Source: DATMAM01 sp035559995 (GTDB lineage Bacteria > Desulfobacterota > Binatia > UBA9968). From it: a DNA stretch of 64,000 nucleotides. The DNA is taken from NCBI GenBank assembly GCA_035559995.1, contig DATMAM010000066.1:97164-161163 (forward strand). The letters are read 5' to 3'. Position numbers and translations under genes: made by a program. This document shows, one piece after another, positions 7,205 to 15,966 of the stretch. Each line of letters opens with the position of its first letter. Within the stretch, counting starts at the first letter, position 1. The notes below the pieces were generated by a model. That model searched no databases. It was not told the DNA's origin and saw nothing but the letters and a program-made list of their open reading frames with translations.

Positions 7205-9352
7205 TCAGCTCGTCAGCTTTTTATATAACTCGGGCAGGCGGCGTGGCAACAGCGAAACGTCAGCCAAAACCTCGTAGCTAAAATCGGCCATCATGGAGTG
7301 CAGGTAGTCGTGGCCGGACTTATCCACCGTCAAGCAAAAAGGAACGATGCCTTCCCGGCGCGCCTCGAGCAGAGCCATGCGCGTGTCCTGAACCGCATAG
7401 TCCTTTTCGAGCCCGTCGCGCGAGTAGCCGCGATCCTGCGGCCGGCCGTCGCTCAGCAGAAACAAAAACTTCGACTTCGCTTCGTCGCAAGCGAGTTTCG
7501 AGGCCGCGTGGCGGATGGCGGCGCCCATCCGGGTCGCGTGCTGCGGCGCGATCCGATCGATGCGCTTGGGAATATCCGCGGCGAACTCTTCGTCGATGTC
7601 CTTGATGATGTAAAATTCGACGTTGTCCCGGCCGAACCCGGAAAAACCGTAGATGCCGTAGCGATCCCCCAGGATTTCCAGCGCGTTCACGAGCAGAACG
7701 AGCGCTTCCTTCTCGACGTCGATAATGCGCCTATAAGGAGGCCACTCGGCGCGCGCGGGCGGCTCCTTTGGCTCTTCTTGCTCTGCGATAGGCTCGGCGG
7801 TCGAGGCGCTCATGTCGACGAGAAAAAGCGCGGCGACGCTCCGGTCGGTTTTGTGCCGGCGCCAGTAGAGTTTGTCCGTCGGGCTTGCCCCCGCGCGGAG
7901 GTCGATCCGGGCTTCGATAAACGCGTCGAGATCGTGCTCTTCGCCGTCCTCGAGGCGCTTCACCCTGCGCTGCATCTCCGGCGCCAGCATCTCAAATTCG
8001 CCGCGAATCCGATCCGCCAGAAGGCGGTATTGGGCGAGCGTCTGGAAGTAGAACGCGGCGTCGCCGTATGCCATCGGTTTCTCGTGGACCAGGCACCAGC
8101 GAGGCCTGTACTTGCCGGCGTGGCAATCCCACTCGTCGTACACGAAAGTTTTGGGGCGCGTCGCCGCGAGCGGGCGGGCATCGTCCTCTTCGGGGAGCAT
8201 AAAGTCGTGCCGGAATTCTTGGTTTTGAGGGTCACGCCTGGCGGCCTCGTTCACGAGCGCGACAAGCGTCTGTTCGGCACGCTCCCGGCGCGCGGCCTCG
8301 TCGTTCGGCTCCCCGCGCTTGAGCTCGGGAGCGTTTCGCACCAGCTCCGCGATCTGCTCCCTGGTGAGCGCGGGCGTAGGAGCGGACGAGGTCTCGTCGT
8401 TTCTCGCCGCCAGCTCCGACCAGAGCTCTGCCAGCTCGGGCATGAAGTCGCCGCGGTAGTCCACTCTTTGAGGCGAGCGGTACGGCACTTTTTCGCGATC
8501 GTCTTGGGATTCAGACCCGGTATTCCCGGCGCCCGCCTCATCGCCCGCATTTGCGAAAGAGCTTGTATCGCCGAGCTCGGTCAATGACGCGCGCGCGATT
8601 TTTTCGTTCGGGACCTTACGCAGGAGGGCATAGATCCTGAGAGTTGCCTCCGCTGCATCCTCGACGGCGGCGTCCGGCTGAGCGACACGCCGCACGATGC
8701 CGGCCATTTTGCGCGCGGTCCGAGCATGTCTGGCGGCGATTTTGAGCGCTTCGGTTTGGCCGAGGCTTAGCCGGACCAGGAGCTCGACCATCGCCTCCCG
8801 CGCCGGCAGGGAAGCGATATCCGGGCGCGACGCCAGGGCGGCGGCCCGAACCGCGCGATACGCGGGAGCCAGGCCGCGGTACTCGCGCAGCAGGGCCGCT
8901 TCGACGCGGGCGCTTTCCACGATCGTGAAGACGTCCAGCGCCAGGCGCGTGTCGCGAAAGAGCCTGAAGAAGCGGCCGAGATCGGTCGCGGCCGGTGGCG
9001 CCGCGCCGCGAGCTGAGATCTTCTCCCATCGCGGGCGGAGATTGCGAAACTTTTTCGCGGGCCGGTCGAAGTCGAAACGGAAGCTGCCGAGCTCGATGTG
9101 CGCGGCCTGATAGGTCGCCATCACTTTGAGAAGGGTAAAATTCGCCGCGCGCGCGAGCGCGGGCAGGAAGATCGTGCTGCCGTCGGTTGTCGGCACGCCG
9201 GGGTGAGCCCAGCCGATCTTTTTCTCCAAGAGCTTCTCTGTGTCTTGCACCTCGACCGCCTTGCCCGAAAGCGCGCGGCAGTAGAGGCTGAGGATCTCGC
9301 GGAGGTCGTCCGGTTCGATCGGAGCGGAAGAAGTGCTTTCGCGCGCCGGCAT
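7205..9352 (-). CDS. CbbO/NorD-type von Willebrand factor A protein, partner of a MoxR AAA+ ATPase
   Basis: The 715-residue protein ends in a VWA domain with the metal-dependent adhesion motif DMSAST (about residue 514) and a late SDGRPQD segment. The long N-terminal part is helical and acidic, as in CbbO and NorD. In characterised systems CbbQ-CbbO reactivates inhibited Rubisco and NorQ-NorD inserts iron into nitric oxide reductase. The VWA protein bridges the ATPase ring to its client. The matching ATPase gene lies immediately upstream (9492-10340). No rbcL, nor or similar client is in the window, so the client is unknown. Confidence 0.87.
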   Translation of the reverse strand: MPARESTSSAPIEPDDLREILSLYCRALSGKAVEVQDTEKLLEKKIGWAHPGVPTTDGSTIFLPALARAANFTLLKVMATYQAAHIELGSFRFDFDRPAKKFRNLRPRWEKISARGAAPPAATDLGRFFRLFRDTRLALDVFTIVESARVEAALLREYRGLAPAYRAVRAAALASRPDIASLPAREAMVELLVRLSLGQTEALKIAARHARTARKMAGIVRRVAQPDAAVEDAAEATLRIYALLRKVPNEKIARASLTELGDTSSFANAGDEAGAGNTGSESQDDREKVPYRSPQRVDYRGDFMPELAELWSELAARNDETSSAPTPALTREQIAELVRNAPELKRGEPNDEAARRERAEQTLVALVNEAARRDPQNQEFRHDFMLPEEDDARPLAATRPKTFVYDEWDCHAGKYRPRWCLVHEKPMAYGDAAFYFQTLAQYRLLADRIRGEFEMLAPEMQRRVKRLEDGEEHDLDAFIEARIDLRAGASPTDKLYWRRHKTDRSVAALFLVDMSASTAEPIAEQEEPKEPPARAEWPPYRRIIDVEKEALVLLVNALEILGDRYGIYGFSGFGRDNVEFYIIKDIDEEFAADIPKRIDRIAPQHATRMGAAIRHAASKLACDEAKSKFLFLLSDGRPQDRGYSRDGLEKDYAVQDTRMALLEARREGIVPFCLTVDKSGHDYLHSMMADFSYEVLADVSLLPRRLPELYKKLTS

Positions 9353-9491
9353 GATGAGCTCAGGAAATTAAAGGCGCCCGCCAAAGCTTTCTCGGCGCGC
9401 TTCTCTCGGTTGGCGGGAGAGGACCGGGGCGAGGGGCTTCTCTTGCACGAGGGAGGAACCCATCGGGAGAGGCGGCAAGCTCCATCGCGGC

Positions 9492-10340
9492 CTAGGGAAA
9501 GATCGACGTGATCACCTCGTCCAGGGTGCGCTGGATTTTCGCATCGTCGGTGATGCCCCAGGTGATGGCCACGTGACACGCCCGGCGCGGCGCGATCCCT
9601 TCTTTGATCAGGCGCGCGGCGTAGATCAGCGCGCGCGTGCTCGCGCATTCTTTTAGGCCGTAGTCGCGCAGGTTTCGTATTTTTTGACCGAGCTCGGCGA
9701 GCGCGCGCGACGTCTCCCGATCGGCGCCGGACTCATGCGCGATAATCTTGGTCTCGCGCTCCACGTCGGGAAAGCCAAACTCGATCGCGATGAAGCGCTG
9801 GCGCGTGCTGTGCTTTAAGTCCTTGAGCGCCGTCTGGTACCCGGGGTTGTACGACACGACGAGCAGGAAGCCGTCCGCCGCTTCCACCACCTCGCCCAGC
9901 TTGTCGATCGTGAGGAGGCGGCGGTGATCCGTGAGCGGATGAATGATAACGGTTGTATCCTTGCGCGCCTCCACCACCTCGTCGAGATAACAGATCCCGC
10001 CCGTCTTGACCGCGCGCGTGAGCGGGCCGTCGATCCAGCGGGTGCCCGCGGCGTCGAGGAGATAGCGGCCGACGAGATCGCTTGCCGTGAGGTCCTCGTG
10101 GCACGCGACGGTGATCAGGGGAATCGCGGACGCTCGGGAATCGCGCCCGAGTTTCCACGCCATATATTCGACGAAGCGAGTCTTTCCGGTTCCTGTCGGG
10201 CCCTTGAGGAGAACCGGCACTCGCTGCCGGTAGGCGGCGGCGAAGATCTCGATCTCGTCTGCCGCGGGGACGTAAAACGGTTTCGCGCGAACAACGTACT
10301 CTTCGATGCGGTATTGCCGAAACTCTTGATCCGCCGACAC
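9492..10340 (-). CDS. CbbQ/NirQ/NorQ family MoxR-type AAA+ ATPase
   Basis: This 282-residue ATPase has the P-loop GPTGTGKT (residues 47-54), Walker B GICYLDEV (Asp120-Glu121), and the family segment VACHEDLTASDLVGRYL. It is the size of CbbQ and NorQ, hexameric chaperone motors that remodel a metalloenzyme with a VWA partner. The VWA gene follows 139 bases downstream on the same strand, giving the usual Q-O (Q-D) order. The neighbours are not carbon-fixation or denitrification genes, so it is an orphan pair. Confidence 0.92.
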   Translation of the reverse strand: MSADQEFRQYRIEEYVVRAKPFYVPAADEIEIFAAAYRQRVPVLLKGPTGTGKTRFVEYMAWKLGRDSRASAIPLITVACHEDLTASDLVGRYLLDAAGTRWIDGPLTRAVKTGGICYLDEVVEARKDTTVIIHPLTDHRRLLTIDKLGEVVEAADGFLLVVSYNPGYQTALKDLKHSTRQRFIAIEFGFPDVERETKIIAHESGADRETSRALAELGQKIRNLRDYGLKECASTRALIYAARLIKEGIAPRRACHVAITWGITDDAKIQRTLDEVITSIFP

Positions 10341-10524
10341 GAGCGGTGGCGCCCCCTCAGAAGGCGACGGCAGGCGGACGAAAAAGCTCCTCTCCGCCCG
10401 TCTGCCTCTTACGAAACGACGCTAGCCAATCATCGCCAGGCTGTCAAACCGCCCTGGTCGGCTGAGACGCGCGCGGCGTTTGCCGCAAGCCGGATCCCCA
10501 AAAAGGATCGCGGTTAAGGGGCCA

Positions 10525-11445
10525 TCAGAAGCGGGCTTGGAGATAGCGGTGGGCGGCAACGGCGGCGGTAACGCCGTCGCCGGCGGCCGAAGCCAGCTGG
10601 CCGGCCGTTTTTTGGCGCGCGTAGCCCGCGGCGAAGATTCCCGGCGCCGAGCTCTGCATGGAAAGATCGACCTCAACGTGCCCTTGCGGATCGAGGCGAA
10701 CAACGCCGCTCAAAAAGCGCGTGTCGGCCTCGAAGCCGACGCAAATAAAGACGCCGCCGGCGGGCAGTAAAGAATCGGCTCCGGTCTTGAGGTTGCGCAC
10801 GCGCACCGCCTCGACGACGCTATCCCCGGTGATTTCTTCGACCGCCGACGCCGGCAGGAGGACGATCTTGCTGTCGGCCTCGGCGCGCCTGGCGAGCGTG
10901 GCGCTCGCTTCGAGGCTCTCGCCGCGATGGACGACCGTCACTTCGGAGGCGAACGCGGTCAAGAACAACGCCTCGTCCAGCGAGGTGTCGCCGCCGCCAA
11001 CGACCGCCACCGGTCTTCCCGCATAGAGGGCGCCGTCGCAGGTCGCGCAGTGCGAAACGCCTTTGCCTTCAAATTCCCGCTCGCCCCTGACGCCGAGCGC
11101 GCGCCGCCGGCCGCCGCTTGCGACGATGACCGCTTTGGCTTGGTACCCGGCATCGGCCGCGCGCACGAGCCAGTTCTTGCCGGCCTGTTCGATCCCGGTA
11201 ACCTCTCGATAGACGGTCTTTGCGCCGAACCGCAGCGCCTGGGTTCGCGCGCGCGCGACGAGATCGGCGCCGCTTACGCCTTCCGGGAAGCCGGGAAAGT
11301 TTTCGATGCGGCCGGCGTTGATGATTTGCCCGCCGACGATCTCGCGCTCCAACAGGAGGGTGGAGCGCCCCAGCCAGCCCGCATAGAGCGCGGCGGCGAG
11401 CCCGGCCATGCCGCCGCCGACAATCACGATGTCATAGGACTCCAT
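10525..11445 (-). CDS. Thioredoxin reductase-like FAD/NAD(P)H oxidoreductase
   Basis: The 306-residue flavoprotein has an N-terminal FAD motif (IVGGGMAGLAAA), the redox-active pair Cys133-Ala-Thr-Cys136 in SHCATCDG, and an NAD(P)H motif VVGGGDTS, in the order typical of TrxB. One family mark differs. The C-terminal FAD-contact segment reads GIFAAGYARQK, with Tyr275 where thioredoxin reductases almost always have Asp. It is the last gene of the UGSC selenoprotein operon, 25 bases after the preceding gene, so it may reduce that selenoprotein rather than thioredoxin. That role is inference. Confidence 0.88.
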   Translation of the reverse strand: MESYDIVIVGGGMAGLAAALYAGWLGRSTLLLEREIVGGQIINAGRIENFPGFPEGVSGADLVARARTQALRFGAKTVYREVTGIEQAGKNWLVRAADAGYQAKAVIVASGGRRRALGVRGEREFEGKGVSHCATCDGALYAGRPVAVVGGGDTSLDEALFLTAFASEVTVVHRGESLEASATLARRAEADSKIVLLPASAVEEITGDSVVEAVRVRNLKTGADSLLPAGGVFICVGFEADTRFLSGVVRLDPQGHVEVDLSMQSSAPGIFAAGYARQKTAGQLASAAGDGVTAAVAAHRYLQARF

Positions 11446-11470
11446 CGTTCACGGCTCCTCGGGCGGCGGC

Positions 11471-12523
11471 TTAGATTTTGATGATCTTGGTCACTGAACG
11501 GGTGGAGCCGCCGGTGGGGGTGGTCTGGCCCCAGACATGGAGGAACGCCGAATGAAGGCCGGCGCCGCCGGCAACGACGACGAGGATGTCTTCGGGCTTA
11601 TCGACGAGACGAAATACGGTGTCGCGCGCGATGCGCAAATCGGGCCGTCGCCTGGCGCGCATGGCGAGCAGATCCTCGGGGATGTCGCGCCACGTGAACG
11701 TCGCGCGCTCCCACAGGATGTTTTTGAGCTTCTCCTTGTCGATGCCGGCCCGGGAGAGCATCTGGGCATGCTCGGGTCCGATGACCATCACCGCCTCGGG
11801 CGCCCCGGGCCGGTGCAGGCACTGGACCATGAGGTAAAGAAGGGCTTCCGCGCTCGGCGATCCTTGCTCGCCGATCCTCGTAAACGAGTCCACGCTGATC
11901 GCGGTGACGGTGCTTTCGTCGCGCGAAAAGCCGCGCTCGACGTGCAACGGAAGCCAGCTCGTCGCCTCCTCGTTTTCCGCGATGCACAGGCTGAACTTGC
12001 CGGGCCAGCCGAGCGTCGCCTTGCAGCTCGCGCCCGGATAGGCGCCGCCGATGTTGCGCAAGATCAGGCGGAGCGCTCTCCCAATGGTCGCGTTGGCTTT
12101 GAAGCCTTCGCCAAACACATTCGGGCCGCTGTTGATGTTAAGCTCGCGGCGGATGGGGCCGTTGACGATGAGAAGGATCGCCGGGCCGCCCGTCGTCGCC
12201 TGCAGCGCGTAGAGGTTTAGCTTCGGCTCCGCCACCGCCTCGACCGCGGCGATCAGGACCGGCATGTACTCGGGCAGGCAGCCCGCCATGACGGCGTTGA
12301 TGGCGACTTTCTCGACGGTGGCTGGCGCCCAGCGCGGCGGGACAACTCCGATCTCCTCCTGCGGGTCCCTGTTCGTACCGGCCAGCATGCGCGCGACACG
12401 CTCTTCGGTGGGAGGGATGACGGGAAGCCCCTCCGTCCAGCCTTTCTCGTGCAGAAGCGCGACCGCTTCGATGAGATCGTCCGGGATCTCGATCCGTTCT
12501 GCGCGAGGAATATAGGGCGGCAT
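11471..12523 (-). CDS. Conserved protein of unknown function co-encoded with UGSC selenoprotein
   Basis: I do not recognise a named domain in this 350-residue protein. It starts with a region rich in GLPVIPPTEERV and GVVPPRWAPATVEKVAINAVMAGCLPEY, followed by TTGGPAILLIVNGPIRRELNINSG and YPGASCKATLGWPGKF. It has no signal peptide or membrane segment, so it is probably cytosolic. Its ATG lies 6 bases after the UGSC stop codon, and the GGAGG ribosome site overlaps that stop, so the two are translationally linked. The conserved Cys residues (AGC, ASC) and the neighbouring reductase suggest a redox or thiol-dependent enzyme, but the reaction is unknown. Confidence 0.75.
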   Translation of the reverse strand: MPPYIPRAERIEIPDDLIEAVALLHEKGWTEGLPVIPPTEERVARMLAGTNRDPQEEIGVVPPRWAPATVEKVAINAVMAGCLPEYMPVLIAAVEAVAEPKLNLYALQATTGGPAILLIVNGPIRRELNINSGPNVFGEGFKANATIGRALRLILRNIGGAYPGASCKATLGWPGKFSLCIAENEEATSWLPLHVERGFSRDESTVTAISVDSFTRIGEQGSPSAEALLYLMVQCLHRPGAPEAVMVIGPEHAQMLSRAGIDKEKLKNILWERATFTWRDIPEDLLAMRARRRPDLRIARDTVFRLVDKPEDILVVVAGGAGLHSAFLHVWGQTTPTGGSTRSVTKIIKI

Positions 12524-12529
12524 CCGACC

Positions 12530-13087
12530 TTACCTCCGTCCTTTCTCCACGCCGGAGGGCGAAGAGGCCATAACGGCATCCAGGAGTTCTGGCAGCCCGC
12601 GCTCTGCGCGCGCGCGCGCCTCTTCCGCGCTCAAGCTCCCAACCGGATGGGGAACAATGACGAGCGGATGGCCCGGCGCGCCCAGCGCCTCTCTCTCAGC
12701 ATGCGCCAGAGCGGCAAACTCGTCCGTCAGAACCGTGACGACCGGTTTTCCCTTCTTCTGCAGGTTCACGCCGTCGTGGATACTCCACGATGTGCAGGAC
12801 CCTCAATCGCCCAGCCCGTTGATAATGAAATCGGCTTCGGCGGCGAGAGCCGCGATGTCGCTCGCCGGAGCGCCTTGCTGCGCGGAAATCTTCCGCCGCC
12901 GCACCACGCCGGCGAGGCGGTAGCGCTCGCGGAGCAGCTCTTCAAAGCGCGCCGCCATCACATCCCAGTTGGGTTTGCTGTTGTCGAGGATGCCGAGCGT
13001 CTTGCCGCTGAGGTCGAGCACGTGCTGGGCTTCAGCGACCTTCTCGGCGGCGGGTCGCGGCTTGGCTTCAGGGCTCAAGATAATCAT
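12530..13087 (-). CDS. UGSC family selenoprotein (Sec at residue 95)
   Basis: From ATG 13087 the frame runs 94 codons to TGA (12805-12803), then continues open for 90 more codons to TAA at 12532-12530. With TGA read as selenocysteine the product is 185 residues with the motif NGLGD-U-GSC-TSWSIHD. This is the signature after which the UGSC family is named (Sec-Gly-Ser-Cys or the CGSC form). Both flanking segments are well-formed protein, and GAGGTGAACG precedes the start. The Sec95/Cys98 pair has a CxxC-like redox spacing. The biochemical role of the family is unknown. The two downstream genes, including a thioredoxin-reductase-like protein, are tightly linked. Ordinary gene calling would split it into two ORFs. 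Confidence 0.9.
12774..12790 (-). promoter_or_regulatory. Putative bacterial SECIS hairpin of the UGSC gene
   Basis: On the minus strand, twelve bases after the recoded UGA, TCGTGGA-GTA-TCCACGA forms a perfect 7-bp stem with a 3-base loop. The distance and loop size equal those of the hairpin after the UGA of the GrdB-like gene at 1251-1265, which supports both as SelB-binding SECIS elements. Confidence 0.72.
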
Positions 13088-13213
13088 CGTTCACCTCGTT
13101 CTCTTTACCCTAAACGTCGATTTTTGTTCCAAGAATACCACGGCCTCTTGGAATTCCGCTACCCGTGTTCGCGTCGGTGATAGCGTTAGCTTTTCCGACG
13201 AGCACGAACACGA

Positions 13214-14611
13214 TCACGAATTCCGAATCGCGTATCGCAGGTATTTTCCCAGCGCCTGCGCGGCGCGCGTGATCGAAGGATAGACGGGAGCCCCGATCCG
13301 GTCGAATTTCTCCTGGAGCTTGAGGGCGGTGGCAAAAGACTCCAGCGAGCCCAGGGCGCGGGCGACGATAACGACGGGCTTTGCGGAGCCCGCGCAAAAT
13401 CTTTCGACGGCTTCCACCATCTCGGCGAATGTCCGGCCGCCTTGCGGATTCCCCAGGGTCTGATCGACGCGCAGGACGACGGCGACCGTGTGGATCGCCG
13501 CTTCGCGCGCGACGAGATCGAGAATCCGCCCGAGCTTTTCCGCCTGGCGCATGACGTTCAAGTCGAGCGGGTTGTTGACGCTCGTGCCCGCAAGCGGAGT
13601 GAATTCGCGGATCGCGGCCTGGGTCTCCGGCCTGAGCTCCGGCACTTTGAGCCCCGCGGTTTCGAGATCGTCGGCCGCCTGAATCGCGTCGCCGCCGCCG
13701 ATGCCGACGACGCCGACGTTCGGCCCGGCGGGGGCTTTGAGCGACTGGAAAGCCAGCAGCACGTCCGCCAGCTCTTCCATGTTTGCGGCGGGGACAGCGC
13801 GCGTGTTTGCCCAAACCGCCTCCCACGCTGCCGCGGACGCAAGCGCGCCCGTATGCGCGGCGGCGGCGCGCGCGCCGGCCTGCGTGACGCCGCCTTTGAC
13901 GATGACCACGGGCTTTGTGCGGCTTACGTCGGAAAGCGTGTCTAGAAATCGCGGCATCTCCCGGACGCCCTCGATGAACGCGCCGATCACCTCCGTTCCA
14001 GCATCGCGAGCGAAAAACTCGAGCAGCTCCGTCTCGTCGATGTCCGCGGCGTTGCCGTAGCTCACGACCGTGTTGAAACGGAGCCCGCGCACCGACGCCA
14101 TCCGGCCGAGATCGCTCGCGTTGCCGCCGCTCTGCGAGATCAAAGAAACCGTTCCCGGCTGCGTCGGCGAGTGCGTGTTGAACGCAAGGCCCGCGGCAGG
14201 CCGGTAGATCCCCATACAGTTGGGGCCGAGGAGCCGGACGCCGCCGGCGCGCAGGATGCTCACGAGTTGCCGCTCGAGCTCGATGCGCTCCGGTATGCGG
14301 GTCTCGCTGAATCCCGCGGAGTAGACGTGCAACAGCTTGATCCGCTTGCGGACGCACTCTTCGGCCAATGCGGGAACGCGCTGCGCGGGCAGGCAGCAGA
14401 CGGCGTGGTCGACCGGACCGGGGATCGCGTCGAGCGTGGGATAGCACTTGTAGCCCCGGACCTCGTTGTACTTGGGATTGACCGGATAGATCGCGCCGCG
14501 AAACCCCGCTCTTTCAAGAAAGCGAATCGTGGAATTGCCGCGCTTCTGCGGGTCGTTGGTCGCGCCGACGATGGCGACGCTGGAGGGATTAAATAGCTCG
14601 TCCTCTATCAC
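13214..14611 (-). CDS. CoA-binding, NDP-forming acyl-CoA synthetase alpha-type protein
   Basis: The 465-residue protein starts with a CoA-binding Rossmann domain (FNPSSVAIVGATNDPQKRG), then ligase-CoA domains with GPNCMG, SQSGG and the phospho-histidine segment AHTGALAS. It corresponds to the alpha part of NDP-forming acetate-CoA ligases. The ATP-grasp beta domain, normally fused at the C-terminus or encoded next door, is absent here. It may need a beta partner elsewhere or may act as an acyl-CoA or carnitine-type enzyme. It lies 126 bases upstream of the UGSC operon in the same direction, but co-transcription is uncertain. Confidence 0.85.
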   Translation of the reverse strand: MIEDELFNPSSVAIVGATNDPQKRGNSTIRFLERAGFRGAIYPVNPKYNEVRGYKCYPTLDAIPGPVDHAVCCLPAQRVPALAEECVRKRIKLLHVYSAGFSETRIPERIELERQLVSILRAGGVRLLGPNCMGIYRPAAGLAFNTHSPTQPGTVSLISQSGGNASDLGRMASVRGLRFNTVVSYGNAADIDETELLEFFARDAGTEVIGAFIEGVREMPRFLDTLSDVSRTKPVVIVKGGVTQAGARAAAAHTGALASAAAWEAVWANTRAVPAANMEELADVLLAFQSLKAPAGPNVGVVGIGGGDAIQAADDLETAGLKVPELRPETQAAIREFTPLAGTSVNNPLDLNVMRQAEKLGRILDLVAREAAIHTVAVVLRVDQTLGNPQGGRTFAEMVEAVERFCAGSAKPVVIVARALGSLESFATALKLQEKFDRIGAPVYPSITRAAQALGKYLRYAIRNS

Positions 14612-14731
14612 GGGTCACTCTTTGCCGCGTTGGCCCGGCGTCGGGGAGTCGTTTAAGAGTTTCCGTTCCGCGTTCTTGCGCCGCGGCGCGGGAAAAAAAA
14701 GGCGAGAGCCGTTCGATGCCTGTGCCGGCGC

Positions 14732-15823
14732 TCACTTCTTCGGTTCGAAGCCGACCTTCGGGAAGCCCCAGGCCTGCGTCGCGATCCGCTCCATGATTTT
14801 GTCCTCCGTGCCGCGGCAATCGTTGCCGCACAGCGAGACGTTGGCCCCTTTCTTGAGCCTGTGCGCGAGCGTGCCCTCGACCAAGAAAGAAGCCCGTCCC
14901 GGCTCGAGCGATTCGGCCAGCTCCTGCCCTTCTCTGGAGGCCAGAAACTCGATCCAGAGAAGCGCGGAGTGAACATTCTTAGCGCCTGCGTAGATCGCCT
15001 CCGGCTCGTGAAAGGACATCGGAAAAGGATCGGGCACGACCATTTTGAGATTGGGATCCTGTTTGATCGCGCGCTGGGTCGAGTGGACATAGTTGCCGCA
15101 GTTCATCAAAACTTCGCCGGAGCCGAGCAGCGTCAGATTGCGCGTGTTGCCCCTGCTCCAGAGCGGGTTATTGTCCTTGATTCTGCGCGCTAAGGCCAAG
15201 AGCTTTTCTTCGCCCCAAGCGGGCGTGAGCCAGGCGAGAACGTTAGGCTTCGTGTCGACGCTGAACTTTCCCTTGAAATAGGGATCGAGACAGGCCTCCC
15301 AGCTCTTCGGCGCCCTATCGGGCGGCACGAGCTTGGTGTTGTACACGAGAACTCCGGTGTACGACCCGAGCCAAACCACCATGCCGGAATCGTCGACCAT
15401 TTCCGGATGAATGCTTAGATGGCCTGCCTGAGCCATTCCCCTGAAGTCGACGTTCTTTACCACGTTCTGCTTGAAGTACTCGCTCCAAAAGGCGATGTTC
15501 GTGCTGAAGACATCGAGATGGGCGCGCCCGGAAGAGAGCTCGAACAGTTGCCTTTGGTACGCGGGAATGCCGTCGGCGGATGTCCAGCTCACTTTGATGA
15601 ACGGGTATTTCTTCTCGAACGCTTTCACGAGGACGGGAATCGACTTTTCGTCGAACGCGGGGGAGACGGTGAGCTTTCCCTCCTTTTTCGCGCCCTCCAT
15701 GATCTGGGCTTTGGACAGCATCACCCTTTCTTTTGGGCTCTGAGCCAACGCGGTTCTCGCGCACGGTAGGCCGCTCAGAGCCAGCGCTATTGCGAGCGAA
15801 AGGATCGCGCTACGTTTGTCCAT
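14732..15823 (-). CDS. Extracellular solute-binding protein of an ABC transporter (family 1 type)
   Basis: The 363-residue protein has a cleavable signal peptide (MDKRSAILSLAIALALSG...ALAQ) and the periplasmic-binding fold seen in Fe(III)/2-aminoethylphosphonate-type binding proteins (VLVYNTKLVPPDRAPKSWEACLDPYFKGKF). No permease or ATPase gene lies on either side, so the transporter partner must be elsewhere. It is one of four lone binding proteins in the window. The ligand cannot be assigned. Confidence 0.85.
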   Translation of the reverse strand: MDKRSAILSLAIALALSGLPCARTALAQSPKERVMLSKAQIMEGAKKEGKLTVSPAFDEKSIPVLVKAFEKKYPFIKVSWTSADGIPAYQRQLFELSSGRAHLDVFSTNIAFWSEYFKQNVVKNVDFRGMAQAGHLSIHPEMVDDSGMVVWLGSYTGVLVYNTKLVPPDRAPKSWEACLDPYFKGKFSVDTKPNVLAWLTPAWGEEKLLALARRIKDNNPLWSRGNTRNLTLLGSGEVLMNCGNYVHSTQRAIKQDPNLKMVVPDPFPMSFHEPEAIYAGAKNVHSALLWIEFLASREGQELAESLEPGRASFLVEGTLAHRLKKGANVSLCGNDCRGTEDKIMERIATQAWGFPKVGFEPKK

Positions 15824-15966
15824 GGGATCCTCCTTGTTTGCGTCGATAGTCTCCAGGTGTCAGGTTGGGTTGGATGAGCCGCGACGGTTATACGACGGAA
15901 ACCCTATCGAGACAAGAACGTTCCTGACCGCTGCGACGAATGGCGGTTTGCCGCGCGGCGGCTTTC

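Noticed and set aside
13110..14447. 445-codon minus-strand ORF overlapping the CoA-ligase-like gene
   Set aside because: Highly Arg/Ala-rich and in an alternative frame of a protein with clear CoA-binding motifs.
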